Below are positions 17,743 to 26,683 of a DNA stretch of 64,000 nucleotides, in pieces. The notes beneath the pieces were generated by a model that was given only the letters and a program-made list of their open reading frames with translations, did not search any database and had not been told where the DNA came from. The DNA lies in assembly GCF_003053725.1 (NCBI RefSeq), contig NZ_QAYC01000009.1, forward strand, positions 122,864-186,863. Reading direction: 5' to 3'. Source of the stretch: Rhodovulum kholense (GTDB lineage Bacteria > Pseudomonadota > Alphaproteobacteria > Rhodobacterales > Rhodobacteraceae). The stretch's first letter is position 1, and the number at the start of each line of letters is the position of its first letter. Both the position numbers and the translations under genes were made by a program.

Positions 17743-18267
17743 ATGACAGACCAGCAAGCCGTCCGGGCACTGACCCGGCGCCAGCTTCTTGCGCGCGCCA
17801 GCGCGGCGGGGGCGACTTTGGTGGTGGGGGCGGGCTTCGTCGCCGCGCCAGACGCCGCCTGGGCGCTCGAGACCACCGCATTGAAACCCGAGACCTTCGC
17901 GACCCTCGTGCAGATGGCGCGCGACATCTACCCCCATGACCGGGTCGGCACCGAATATTACGCGGTCGCGGTCAAGGGCTACGACAGCGCCGAGGCCGCG
18001 CCCATGGTCGAGGCCGGGGTCGCCGCGCTGGACGCGGCCGCCCGGGGCCACGGCTTCGCCAGCTACCTGGGCACCGGCTGGGAAAGCGACCGGGTCGCGA
18101 TCCTGCGCGGGATCGAGGACAGCCCCTTCTTTCAGACCGTGCGCGGCGGGCTCGTGACCGGGCTTTACAACCAAAAAGCGCTTTGGCCGCTCTTTGGCTA
18201 CGAGGGCGAGAGCTATTCGAAGGGCGGCTATCTGCACCGCGGCTTCGACGACATCGCCTGGCTCTGA
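17743..18267 (+). CDS. Tat-exported small subunit of a GMC-type dehydrogenase (gluconate 2-dehydrogenase subunit 3-like)
   Basis: A 174-residue protein. Its N-terminus has a twin-arginine signal (LTRRQLLARASAAGATLVVGAG) ending near AWA. The mature part contains FATLVQMARDIYPHDRVG and ends with GGYLHRGFDDIAWL, as in gluconate 2-dehydrogenase subunit 3 and related small subunits. These proteins form a complex with a flavin (GMC) subunit and help to export it, because the large subunit carries no signal of its own. That fits here: the next gene, 27 bp downstream, is a GMC oxidoreductase lacking a signal peptide. A clear ribosome site (GGGAGGAGA) precedes the ATG. Confidence 0.85.
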   Translation: MTDQQAVRALTRRQLLARASAAGATLVVGAGFVAAPDAAWALETTALKPETFATLVQMARDIYPHDRVGTEYYAVAVKGYDSAEAAPMVEAGVAALDAAARGHGFASYLGTGWESDRVAILRGIEDSPFFQTVRGGLVTGLYNQKALWPLFGYEGESYSKGGYLHRGFDDIAWL

Positions 18268-18294
18268 GCCATAGCCAGTCAGGGAGGAACGGAC

Positions 18295-19866
18295 ATGGCT
18301 GCGAAATTCGACAAGACCGACGACAGTGTGGTCGTCATCATCGGCACCGGCGCGGGCGGCGGGGTGCTGGCCAACGAACTGGCGCAGAAGGGCGTCAAGG
18401 TCGTGGCGCTGGAGGCCGGCGGGCGCTATCTGCCCGAGGATTACATCAACGACGAATGGGAAAGCTTCGGCCAGCTGGCCTGGACCGACCCGCGCACCAC
18501 ATCGGGCGACTGGCGGGTGGCGCGCGACTTCCCGGCCCTGCCCGCCTGGATCGTCAAGGCGGTGGGCGGCACCACCACCCACTGGGCCGGGGCCTCGCTG
18601 AGGTTTCAGGACCACGAATGGAAGGGCAAGACCACCTATGGCCCGGTGCAGGGTGCGAACCTGCTCGACTGGCCGATCGACGCGGCCGAGATGGAGCCCT
18701 GGTACGATCTGGCCGAGAAAAAGCTCGGTGTGACCCGCACCAACGGCTTGCCCGGCCTGCCGGGGAACAACAACTACAAGGTCTTCGAGGCGGGCGCGCT
18801 GGCGCTTGGCTACAAGGAGGTCAGCACCGGCCGGATGGCGATCAACTCGGTCGAGCGCGACGGGCGCGTCAGCTGCCAGCAGACGGGGTTCTGCTTCCAG
18901 GGCTGCAAATGGGGCGCCAAATGGTCCTCGGCCTATACCGACATTCCGCGCGGCGAAGAGACCGGCAATCTCGAGGTCCGCGACCGGTCGCATGCCGCGC
19001 GCATCCTGCATGACGCGACCGGCAAGGTGACCGGGGTCGAGTATTTCGACGCCGAGGGCACTCTGCAGATGCAGAAGGCGCGGATCGTCTGCGTCGCCGG
19101 GAACTCGTTCGAAAGCCCGCGGCTCCTGCTGAACTCGGCCTCGTCGATGTTCCCCGACGGGCTGGCCAATTCCTCGGGCCAGGTCGGGCGCAACTACATG
19201 AGGCACATGACCGGGTCGGTTTATGCCACCTTCGAAAAGCCCGTCAGGATGTGGCGCGGCACCACCATGGCCGGGATCATCCGCGACGAGGCGCGTCACG
19301 ACCCCTCGCGCGGCTTCGTCGGTGGCTATGAATTCGAGACCCTGAGCCTCGGCCTGCCCTTCATGGCGGCCTTCCTCGATCCGGGCGGCTGGGGGCGCGA
19401 ATTCACCTCGGCGCTCGATGCCTACGAGACCATGGCGGGCATGTGGATCGTCGGCGAGGACATGCCGCAGGAAACCAACCGCGTCACCCTCAACCACGAC
19501 GTGACCGACCAGCACGGCCTGCCGGTGGTCGATGTGCATTTCGACGACCACCCGAACGACCGGGCGATGCGCGCCCATGCCTATGCCCAGGGCCGCGCGA
19601 TCTACGAGGCGGTGGGCGCGACCCGCACCTTCCCGACGCCGCCCTATCCCTCGACCCACAATCTCGGCACCAACCGAATGTCGGAAAACCCGAGGGACGG
19701 CGTGGTGAACCGCTGGGGGCAGACCCATGACGTGTCGAACCTCTTCGTGTCGGACGGCTCGCAATTCACCACCGGCGCGGCCGAGAACCCGACCCTGACC
19801 ATCGTCGCGCTGGCGATCCGCCAGGCCGACCATATCGCCCGCGAAATGTCGGCGCGGACGATCTGA
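18295..19866 (+). CDS. GMC-family FAD-dependent oxidoreductase (large dehydrogenase subunit)
   Basis: A 523-residue flavoprotein. VVVIIGTGAGGGVLANELAQKG is cut here by the FAD-binding GxGxxG motif, followed by VVALEAGGRY and GGTTTHWAGAS. A cysteine pair occurs in CQQTGFCFQGCKWGAKWSS. The C-terminal block STHNLGTNRMS plus FVSDGSQFTTGAAENPTLT carries the His/Asn active-site region. It should oxidise a sugar, sugar acid or alcohol in the periplasm after co-export with the Tat-signal small subunit upstream. No cytochrome c subunit follows, so the electron acceptor is not visible. AGGGAGGAA precedes the ATG. A terminator follows. Confidence 0.88.
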   Translation: MAAKFDKTDDSVVVIIGTGAGGGVLANELAQKGVKVVALEAGGRYLPEDYINDEWESFGQLAWTDPRTTSGDWRVARDFPALPAWIVKAVGGTTTHWAGASLRFQDHEWKGKTTYGPVQGANLLDWPIDAAEMEPWYDLAEKKLGVTRTNGLPGLPGNNNYKVFEAGALALGYKEVSTGRMAINSVERDGRVSCQQTGFCFQGCKWGAKWSSAYTDIPRGEETGNLEVRDRSHAARILHDATGKVTGVEYFDAEGTLQMQKARIVCVAGNSFESPRLLLNSASSMFPDGLANSSGQVGRNYMRHMTGSVYATFEKPVRMWRGTTMAGIIRDEARHDPSRGFVGGYEFETLSLGLPFMAAFLDPGGWGREFTSALDAYETMAGMWIVGEDMPQETNRVTLNHDVTDQHGLPVVDVHFDDHPNDRAMRAHAYAQGRAIYEAVGATRTFPTPPYPSTHNLGTNRMSENPRDGVVNRWGQTHDVSNLFVSDGSQFTTGAAENPTLTIVALAIRQADHIAREMSARTI

Positions 19867-19877
19867 CGGGACCGCGG

Positions 19878-19903
19878 GGGCCGGGCGGCACCGCCCGGCC
19901 CTT
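19878..19903 (+). terminator. Terminator after the GMC oxidoreductase gene
   Basis: A perfect 11-bp stem (gggccgggcgg / ccgcccggccc) with a 2-base loop is followed by TT. It begins 12 bases after the stop codon. Confidence 0.65.
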
Positions 19904-20038
19904 GTTCCGCGGCCCCCCCGCCAGGCGGCATCCCTGCGCGGCACCGCCCAAGACCCGATCTTCAGCTTGATTTGGCCCGCGAATCCACCACATCCCTCGG
20001 ACGACGCCCCCGCCGGGGCCGCCGCCAAGGAGCCCACC

Positions 20039-21655
20039 GTGCCGACTGTCCGCCCGACCGCCTATCGCCTTCTGACGAGTGCCCTCTTCGCCGCCGCAAG
20101 CTGTTTTGCCGCCGTTCTTGCCGCCGCCCCCTTCGCCGCGGCCGATCCGGCTTCGGTCCCGCCCGCACCGGGCCTTTCAGCTCCCGAACTCGGCGCCCCC
20201 AAAGCTTTCAGCTTCGACATGCTGGCCTCCCGCGCCGCCGCGCTGGCCGCCCGACCCTATGCGCCGACGCCGGTGCATCAGCCCGACGTGCTGGAAAAGA
20301 TCGACTATGACGCGCATTGGAAGATCTTCTTCCGGCCCGAGACCTCGCTGATGATCGGCGACACCGCGGCGCAGTTCTTCCATCTCGGCACCTATTTCCG
20401 CCAGCCGGTGAAGATCTTCGCGGTCGAGGACGGCACCGCCCGCGAGCTGGTCTACAGCACCGGTTATTTCGACATGCCGGAAGACAGCCCGGCCCATGCG
20501 CTGCAACCCGATGCGGGCTTTGCCGGATTCCGCCTGATGCGGCCCGACATGAAAACCGACTGGATCTCGTTTCTCGGCGCGGCCTATTTCCGCTCGGACG
20601 GCGCGCTGAAGCAATACGGGCTGTCGGCACGCGGCATCGCGCTCGATACCGGCATGTCGGTGCCCGAGGAATTCCCGCGCTTCACCGAATTCTACCTCGA
20701 GCCGGGTCCGGACGGCCGCACCATCGTCAACGCGCTGCTGGACGGGCCAAGCGTCGCGGGCGCCTACCGGATGGTGCTTGGCGATCACCCCGGCCAGGGC
20801 CAGATCATGGACATCACCGCGCGGCTGTTCTTCCGCGCACCGGTCGAACGGCTGGGGATCGCGCCCCTGACCTCGATGTTCTGGTATTCCGAAAGCAACC
20901 GTTTCCAGTCGGCGGACTGGCGGCCCGAGGTGCATGACACCGACGGGCTGATGATCGAGACCGGCGCGGGCGAACATATCTGGCGGCCGCTGAACAACCC
21001 CGACCGGGTCGTGACCTCCAGCTATTTCGACCGGGACATCAAGGGCTTCGGGCTAATCCAGCGGGACCGCGACTTCGAGAACTACCAGGATGACGGCGTG
21101 TTCTACGACAAGCGCCCAGCGGTCTGGGTCGAGCCGACCTCGCCCTGGGGCGCGGGTGCGGTCCAGTTGATCGAGATCCCGACCGATGACGAGATCTTCG
21201 ACAATATCGTCGCGTTCTGGAACCCAGAGACCAAGCCCCAGGCAGGCGACGAGATGACGTTTTCCTACCGGCTGCACTGGACCGCGACCCCGCCGGTCGA
21301 GATGAAGCTGGCCCATACCGTTGCCACCCGGATCGGCAATGGCGGCGTGCCCGGCCAGCCGCGGCCAAAGGACCAGATCAAGGTCGTCGTCGATTTCGAG
21401 GGGCCCGCGCTGAAGGGGCTGAACCGCAAGGACGGGATCCTGCCAAAGGTCTCGGCGCCCCAGGGGGTCGTGATCATCAACCCCTTCGTGCTGCCGGTGG
21501 TGGACACCGACCGCTGGCGGATGGTGTTCGACCTCAAGGCGCCGCCCGGAACCGAGACGGTGGACCTGCGCGCCTATCTGACACGGGACGGCAAGCCGTT
21601 GACCGAAACCTGGCTCGGCCAGATCCATCCCGACCAGATCGACCGGCTGCGCTGA
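20039..21655 (+). CDS. opgG: Periplasmic glucan biosynthesis protein (OpgG/OpgD family)
   Basis: A 538-residue exported protein of osmoregulated periplasmic glucan synthesis, acting on the nascent beta-glucan backbone in the periplasm. The N-terminus YRLLTSALFAAASCFAAVLA is a signal sequence. FDMLASRAAALAARPY starts the catalytic domain, with LGTYFRQPVKIF, APLTSMFWYSES, RPEVHDTDGLMI and SPWGAGAVQLIEIPTDDE as family landmarks, and a C-terminal Ig-like domain near DQIKVVVDFEG. I chose the GTG at 20039 because AAGGAG lies 6 bases upstream. The in-frame ATG at 19967 would add a non-hydrophobic leader. The glucosyltransferase opgH is not in the window. Confidence 0.88.
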   Translation: MPTVRPTAYRLLTSALFAAASCFAAVLAAAPFAAADPASVPPAPGLSAPELGAPKAFSFDMLASRAAALAARPYAPTPVHQPDVLEKIDYDAHWKIFFRPETSLMIGDTAAQFFHLGTYFRQPVKIFAVEDGTARELVYSTGYFDMPEDSPAHALQPDAGFAGFRLMRPDMKTDWISFLGAAYFRSDGALKQYGLSARGIALDTGMSVPEEFPRFTEFYLEPGPDGRTIVNALLDGPSVAGAYRMVLGDHPGQGQIMDITARLFFRAPVERLGIAPLTSMFWYSESNRFQSADWRPEVHDTDGLMIETGAGEHIWRPLNNPDRVVTSSYFDRDIKGFGLIQRDRDFENYQDDGVFYDKRPAVWVEPTSPWGAGAVQLIEIPTDDEIFDNIVAFWNPETKPQAGDEMTFSYRLHWTATPPVEMKLAHTVATRIGNGGVPGQPRPKDQIKVVVDFEGPALKGLNRKDGILPKVSAPQGVVIINPFVLPVVDTDRWRMVFDLKAPPGTETVDLRAYLTRDGKPLTETWLGQIHPDQIDRLR

Positions 21656-21694
21656 GGCGCGCCGGTCCGGCCCTGACCTGACAAGTCCGGGCGC

Positions 21695-23677
21695 TCAGAC
21701 GATCTGCAGATCATCGGCCAGCGCCAGGACCGATGTGATCCCCTCGACCACGATCCCGTTTCCGGCACGGAAATCGAACATCAGACCGGTGCCGGTCTCG
21801 GTGGCCAGGCTCAGCACTTCGGCCAGATCGAGCGGCGCGCCCCCCCAAAGCGCGCCGTCAAACCTGAGCGTGTCGAGATCGTCCTCGAAATCCGCGATCC
21901 GGTCCCAGCCGCCGGTGAAGATGAAAAGATCGGCCCCGGCACCGCCGATCAACAGGTCGGACCCCGCCCCGCCATCCAGCAGATCGGCCCCCTCGCCGCC
22001 ATCGAGCCAGTCGTTTCCGTCCCCGCCCCACAGGCGGTCGTCGCCGGTGCCGCCCACAAGCCCGTCATCGCCCGCCCCGCCCGACAGCGTATCCGGCCCG
22101 CCGAGCCCGCAAAGATAATTGGCCCCCGCATTGCCGGTCAGGACATTGGCCAACGCGTTGCCGGTGCCATCAAGCGCCGCGCTGCCGCCCAGCGTCAGTT
22201 GTTCGACATGATCGCCAAGCGTCCAGCTGAGGCTGGCGCAAACCCGGTCCCAGCCCTCGTCCGGCCGCTCTAGGGTCCGGTCCCCGGCCGTGTCGACCGC
22301 ATAGAGGTCGTCACCCGTCCCGCCCTCCAGCAGGTCGCCCCCGGCCCCGCCCCAGAGCCGGTCGTCGCCATCGCCCCCCAGCAGCCAGTCGTCCCCCGCC
22401 CCGCCCTGCAGCGTGTCATCACCCCCGTTGCCCTGCAAGGTGTCACGGCCCCCCCGACCGTCAAGCCGGTTGGCCCCCGCATTGCCGGTCAGGACATTGG
22501 CCAACGCGTTGCCGGTGCCATCAAGGGCCGCGCTGCCGCTCAGCGTCAGTTGTTCGACATGATCGCCAAGCGTCCAGCTGAGGCTGGCGCAAACCCGGTC
22601 CCAGCCCTCGCCCGGCCGCTCGAGGGTCCGGTCCCCGGCAGTGTCGACCGCATAGAGGTCGTCGCCCGTGCCGCCCTCCAGCAGGTCGGCCCCGGCCCCG
22701 CCCCAGAGCCGGTCGTCGCCATCGCCACCCAGCAGCCAGTCGTCTCCCGCCCCTCCCTGCAGCGTGTCGTTTCCGGCTTCGCCCCGCAGGGTGTCGGTGC
22801 CGCTGCCGCCCGACAGCAGGTCGTCGCCCCCGCCGCCCAGGATCAGGTCGTCCCCCTGGGTTCCGGTCAGACGGTCGTTGCCCGCACCCCCGGCGATCGG
22901 GGGCGGCGCTTCGGGCGCGGTCAGGTCGGCGAAGGTCCGCCCCACCTCGGTCAGGTTGCCCGCGGCGTCGAAAAGGCCGCTGTTCAGATACCAGCCGTCG
23001 CCGCCCTCATAGGCCGCGAACCAGGCATGGCGTTCGACGAAGTCGAGATCGTCCATCATCTCGGTCGCGGCGCGGGCGAAAGCAGCCTGCTCTGCGGCGC
23101 TGAAGCTGCGCGCGCCGGTCCAGTCGGCCAGCACCCATTCGGTCACCCAGACCGGCCTGTCGTACTGGGCATGGACGGCCTTCAGCCAGGCCTCGAACTC
23201 GGCCACATCGCCGCTGTCGGAATAGTAATGGACTGCGACGAAATCGACGGTCTGGCCGCGCGCCTCGGCCCCCGCCACGAACCGGCCGAGCCAGGAGTCC
23301 CCGCCCAGCGTCTGGTCCTGCGAGGCGGCTGGCGACCCGAGCCGGAGTCCGGTCGCCTCAAGCGCCGACCACAGGTGTAGCGCCTGCGCGATGCTCATGT
23401 CGGCCTGCCGGTCCAGATCGGGCTCGTTGAACCCCAGAAGGGCCGTCGCCCCCGAGGCCCGGATGCGCTCCAGCGCTTCGGGCGTCACCAGCCGCTCGTC
23501 CCAGGTCATGCCGACGAACCCGACCGTCTCGGGCGCGGGATCGGCATCGTAAAGCGCCCAGTCGGACCAGGTGTAATACCAGGCGACCCCGACGCTTTCG
23601 AGGTCGTTCAGCGCGCTGCCGAGGGAATCGCGGTCCCAGATGCCAAGTCCGATCTTCTCGGGATGCTCGATGCTCAT
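21695..23677 (-). CDS. Secreted GH128-like glycoside hydrolase with RTX calcium-binding repeats
   Basis: A 660-residue protein. Residues 1-235 form a glycosyl hydrolase catalytic-core domain of the Glyco_hydro_cc/GH128 kind, with LLGFNEPDL and PVWVTEWVLADW supplying the probable acid/base and nucleophile glutamates. GH128 members cut beta-1,3-glucans. From about 250 onwards come many GGxGxDxLxGG nonapeptides, the calcium-binding roll of RTX proteins. The C-terminus (DLFIFTGGWDRIADF onward) is typical of type I secretion substrates, which carry no N-terminal signal. I chose the ATG at 23677. The open frame continues upstream to 25018 only as antisense of the next gene. The repeat region includes a 351-bp tandem duplication. 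Confidence 0.85.
   Translation of the reverse strand: MSIEHPEKIGLGIWDRDSLGSALNDLESVGVAWYYTWSDWALYDADPAPETVGFVGMTWDERLVTPEALERIRASGATALLGFNEPDLDRQADMSIAQALHLWSALEATGLRLGSPAASQDQTLGGDSWLGRFVAGAEARGQTVDFVAVHYYSDSGDVAEFEAWLKAVHAQYDRPVWVTEWVLADWTGARSFSAAEQAAFARAATEMMDDLDFVERHAWFAAYEGGDGWYLNSGLFDAAGNLTEVGRTFADLTAPEAPPPIAGGAGNDRLTGTQGDDLILGGGGDDLLSGGSGTDTLRGEAGNDTLQGGAGDDWLLGGDGDDRLWGGAGADLLEGGTGDDLYAVDTAGDRTLERPGEGWDRVCASLSWTLGDHVEQLTLSGSAALDGTGNALANVLTGNAGANRLDGRGGRDTLQGNGGDDTLQGGAGDDWLLGGDGDDRLWGGAGGDLLEGGTGDDLYAVDTAGDRTLERPDEGWDRVCASLSWTLGDHVEQLTLGGSAALDGTGNALANVLTGNAGANYLCGLGGPDTLSGGAGDDGLVGGTGDDRLWGGDGNDWLDGGEGADLLDGGAGSDLLIGGAGADLFIFTGGWDRIADFEDDLDTLRFDGALWGGAPLDLAEVLSLATETGTGLMFDFRAGNGIVVEGITSVLALADDLQIV
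22121..22767. repeat. Tandem duplication with 351-bp period inside the RTX gene
   Basis: The segment starting ggcccccgcattgccggtca at 22121 recurs at 22472 with few differences and stays alignable to about 22416 and 22767. The period is 117 codons. The duplicated protein unit contains LEGGTGDDLYAVDTAGDRT and WTLGDHVEQLTL, so it is a larger module than one RTX nonapeptide. Confidence 0.85.
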
Positions 23678-23905
23678 GCCTGCCGTCCGTCCGGGATGCC
23701 CCTGCCCAGACCGGAGGAGGTGCCACGGCGGGGTGCTGCGCGGCGGCCAAAATTTCAACCAAATCATGGAAATCAAGGCCATTTTTAGTCGATCAGGGAT
23801 CCAGCCCCGGCGCGGTCGTCCGACCGGTCGTGCAGAATGGCCTTGCCCTCGGGCGGCAGGACCACAATTGGGAGGGCACGACCCATAGCGCACAGGCAGG
23901 CGGGC

Positions 23906-25183
23906 ATGACACGCAGCTCGGACCCGGTGGTGCTTCGGCACCGACACCTCGAACAGATCGCGATGACCGCGCTGCAGGCCGGCGTGCTGCTGACCGAAAC
24001 GGGAGGCAAATCGCTTCTGGTCAAGGAGGGGATGCGCAAGATCGCCGAGGGGCTTGGCGCCGAAGAGGTGCATGCGCGGATCGGCTTCGCCTCGCTCGCG
24101 ATCACCGTCACCCATGGCGAGAACACTATCACCCGGATGACGGGCACCGGCGGGCATGGGGTCAACATGCGCCTGAACCACGCCATCCGCGATCTCTGCG
24201 TCGAGGTCGAGAAGGGCGGCCAGACCGCCGAGCAGGTCCGCGAGGCGCTGGCCCGGCTGAAGGCCGGGACGCCGCATCACCCCCGGCTGGTGATCGCGCT
24301 GGCCGCAGGCATCGCCTGCGCCGCCTTCGGGCGGCTTCTGGGGGTCGACTGGGCCGCCTTCGGGCCCGTTCTGGCGGCCAGCACGGCGGCGCAATGGGTC
24401 CGGGTCAGCCTGCTGCGCCGGGGCACCAACACCTTCGTTCTGACCGCCATCGTCGCCTGCCTCGCGGCCAGCCTCGCGGGGCTGCTGGCGATCCCGGCGG
24501 GCAGCCACATGATCGAAACGGCGATGACGGCGGCGGTTCTGCTGCTGGTGCCGGGGGTTCCGGCGATGAACGCGCAGACCGACATCATGGAGGGCCATCC
24601 GACCACCGGAAGCGCCCGTTTCGTGACCGTCGGCATGATCCTCGTCTTCATCACGGTGGGGATCTCGGCCGCGCGGCTTCTGGTTCCGGCGCTTCCCGAC
24701 CAGATCTTCGAGCCGCAGCGCTCGGTGCTGCACCAGGCCGTCTTCGGCGCGGTCGCGGCGGCAGGGTTCGGGGTCCTGTTCAACTTCGGCTGGGTCCGGC
24801 TGGTCTGGGCGGCGGCGGCGGGCGCGCTGGCGCTGGCGGTGCGCACCGTCGGCATGGATCTGGGCTGGAGCCTCGAGGCGGCCTCTTTCGCCGCCGCCGC
24901 CTCGGTCGCGCTGGGGGTCGAGATCTTGTCCCTGCCGCGGCTTCGGGTGGCGCGGATGGGCACCGCGCTGGCGGTCGCGGGCTGCATCCCGATGATCCCG
25001 GGCGGGGCCGCCACGCAATGCATCATCGGCCTTCTGACCCTGACCGCAGAGGACCCGGCGACCGCCGCCGAAACGCTGGGCATGACCGCGTCGGCCGGAC
25101 TGCGGGTGGCCTTCACCATCGGCGCGATCGGCGCCGGGCTGACGATCGTGCGCAGCCTGTTCCGCCGGTCGGATTTCGTCTGA
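23906..25183 (+). CDS. Threonine/serine exporter family protein (ThrE-like)
   Basis: A 425-residue inner-membrane protein. The soluble N-terminal half (about 1-130) has the MTALQAGVLLTETGGKSLLVKEGM and GFASLAITVTHGENTITRM features of DUF1212/ThrE. The C-terminal half holds about ten hydrophobic helices, including LLLVPGVPAMNAQTDIMEGH and CIPMIPGGAATQCIIG. ThrE exports threonine and serine in Corynebacterium. The substrate here is inferred by family. I chose the ATG at 23906, preceded by GCAGGCGG. The in-frame ATG at 23837 lacks a convincing ribosome site. It is divergent from the RTX gene. Confidence 0.85.
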   Translation: MTRSSDPVVLRHRHLEQIAMTALQAGVLLTETGGKSLLVKEGMRKIAEGLGAEEVHARIGFASLAITVTHGENTITRMTGTGGHGVNMRLNHAIRDLCVEVEKGGQTAEQVREALARLKAGTPHHPRLVIALAAGIACAAFGRLLGVDWAAFGPVLAASTAAQWVRVSLLRRGTNTFVLTAIVACLAASLAGLLAIPAGSHMIETAMTAAVLLLVPGVPAMNAQTDIMEGHPTTGSARFVTVGMILVFITVGISAARLLVPALPDQIFEPQRSVLHQAVFGAVAAAGFGVLFNFGWVRLVWAAAAGALALAVRTVGMDLGWSLEAASFAAAASVALGVEILSLPRLRVARMGTALAVAGCIPMIPGGAATQCIIGLLTLTAEDPATAAETLGMTASAGLRVAFTIGAIGAGLTIVRSLFRRSDFV

Positions 25184-25207
25184 GCGCGTGCCTCGGCGAA
25201 GGTCGCG

Positions 25208-26065
25208 CTATTCGGCGGCCAGCGGCACCTCGCCCGGGCGGCCGATCTGGGTCAGCGTGCCGACCACCTGGCCCAGAAGCCGCCGCACCGCGTCGAAATC
25301 GGCATTCGGGCGCACCGTGGCCTCGTCCATGTAAAGCGAGCGGTCGATCTCGACCTGCACCGCGTGGCGCCGCCGCGAGGGCAGGCCGTAGCGCTGAGTG
25401 ATATAGGCCCCGGCAAAGGGCGCGTTGCGCCCGACCCTGAGCCCCGCATTGGAAAAGGCCTGCTCGACCCGGTCGACGATCTCGCCGCCCGCCGAGGTGC
25501 CGAACCGGTCGCCCAGCACCACCTCGGGGCGGGGCCGCCCGCCCGCCCGTGCGCTTTCGATGGCCTCGCGCGGCATCGAGTGACAGTCGATCAATATCGA
25601 TTCGCCGAACCGGGCCAGCGCTTCCTCGACCAGCGATTCGAGTTGCCGGTGATAGGGCCGCCAGCAAGTCTCGATCCGGGTCTCGGCCTCGGTCAGGGCG
25701 ATCTTGCCGCGATAGATGGCGCGACCGTTTGCCACGACCCGGGGGATCACCCCCAGCCCCGAACTGATCCGCGGATTGTGTCCGGCCAGCCGCGCCCCGT
25801 CGATGACGGCTGGGTCGAGTTCCTCGGCGGCGCGGTTCAGATCCACATAGGCGCGCGGGGCCGAGGCCACGATCAGCGGCGCGCCATGCTCGGGCGCGTC
25901 GGAAAACAGGAGATCGACGAAGGCATCCTCGGACGACCGCACGGAACGTTCGTCCAGCACCGTCTGGCGGAGGAACGACCAAGAATAGTCCCGCCCGCTA
26001 TGGGGCGAGGAAAATACAACGCTGGTGGTCGGCCAGTCCGGCCGGAAAAGCTTGAACGCTTGCAC
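25208..26065 (-). CDS. hutG: N-formylglutamate amidohydrolase family protein
   Basis: A 285-residue metallohydrolase. Family signatures are VVFSSPHSGRDYS near the N-terminus, RAYVDLNRAAEELDP, and ILIDCHSMPRE, with conserved His, Asp and Arg residues. Related enzymes hydrolyse N-formylglutamate to formate and glutamate in histidine degradation. No other hut genes are nearby, so the physiological substrate is open. The start is GTG at 26065, supported by AAGGAGGA on the minus strand. It is convergent with the ThrE-like gene, whose stop lies 24 bp away. Confidence 0.85.
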   Translation of the reverse strand: MQAFKLFRPDWPTTSVVFSSPHSGRDYSWSFLRQTVLDERSVRSSEDAFVDLLFSDAPEHGAPLIVASAPRAYVDLNRAAEELDPAVIDGARLAGHNPRISSGLGVIPRVVANGRAIYRGKIALTEAETRIETCWRPYHRQLESLVEEALARFGESILIDCHSMPREAIESARAGGRPRPEVVLGDRFGTSAGGEIVDRVEQAFSNAGLRVGRNAPFAGAYITQRYGLPSRRRHAVQVEIDRSLYMDEATVRPNADFDAVRRLLGQVVGTLTQIGRPGEVPLAAE

Positions 26066-26218
26066 GCCGCCACGTCCTCCTTCGAACGTTTATAACGGTA
26101 TTTCGCGGCCGACCAAAAGCCCTTGCACCCTCCTCCGACTCCTTTTATAGACCTGCGAACCGACGCGGTCCTGCCCGCGTCCGTTTTCTTTCGGACGGGT
26201 GGGATGGCATCGGCGACC

Positions 26219-26293
<75 letters not shown>

Positions 26294-26383
26294 TCGAATT
26301 TCTGCCCCTGCGGCGCAACGCCCAGGGACAGCCCTTGAAACCCACGAGGCGCACGGACGCGCCGCGACATGAGGAGAAGGCCG

Positions 26384-26509
26384 ATGAAGGTCCGCAACTC
26401 GCTCCGCTCGCTCAAGCAGCGTCATCGCGACTGCCGCGTTGTGCGCCGCAAGGGCCGGGTCTATGTCATCAACAAGACCCAGCGCCGCTACAAGGCCCGT
26501 CAGGGCTGA
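26384..26509 (+). CDS. rpmJ: 50S ribosomal protein L36
   Basis: A 41-residue basic protein beginning [14 protein letters not shown] and ending QRRYKARQG, the alphaproteobacterial form of L36. It keeps only one of the four zinc-ligand cysteines (in [11 protein letters not shown]), so it is the zinc-independent type. AGGAGAAGG lies just upstream of the ATG. It stands alone between tRNA-Val and phaC, as is common in Rhodobacterales, and is followed by a strong hairpin terminator. It lies inside a longer overlapping frame that is not a gene. Confidence 0.95.
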   Translation: MKVRNSLRSLKQRHRDCRVVRRKGRVYVINKTQRRYKARQG

Positions 26510-26542
26510 GCGCCGCACAAGGACAAGATCGCATCTGTGATC

Positions 26543-26580
26543 GAAAAGCGCCCCGAACCCCGGTTCGGGGCGCTTTTCTG
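26543..26580 (+). terminator. Terminator after rpmJ
   Basis: The inverted repeat gaaaagcgccccgaac / gttcggggcgcttttc forms a 16-bp stem whose right arm ends in the T-run. It starts 34 bases after the L36 stop codon. Confidence 0.85.
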
Positions 26581-26683
26581 TGACGTTGCGGGAGGATTGT
26601 CGCTGCAGCGCCGCGTTGCTATCGCGGTGACGACACGCCGGCCTGTCAGACCGGCGACGGATCGAGCGACAGAGAGGCAGGGC

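Noticed and set aside
22121..22767. Repeats considered as a CRISPR array
   Set aside because: They are protein-coding RTX modules with a 351-bp period and there are no spacers or Cas genes.
21695..25018. Long leftward frame of 1107 codons
   Set aside because: Only the part up to 23677 has homology (GH128-like plus RTX). The upstream part is antisense to the ThrE-like gene and has no recognisable domain.
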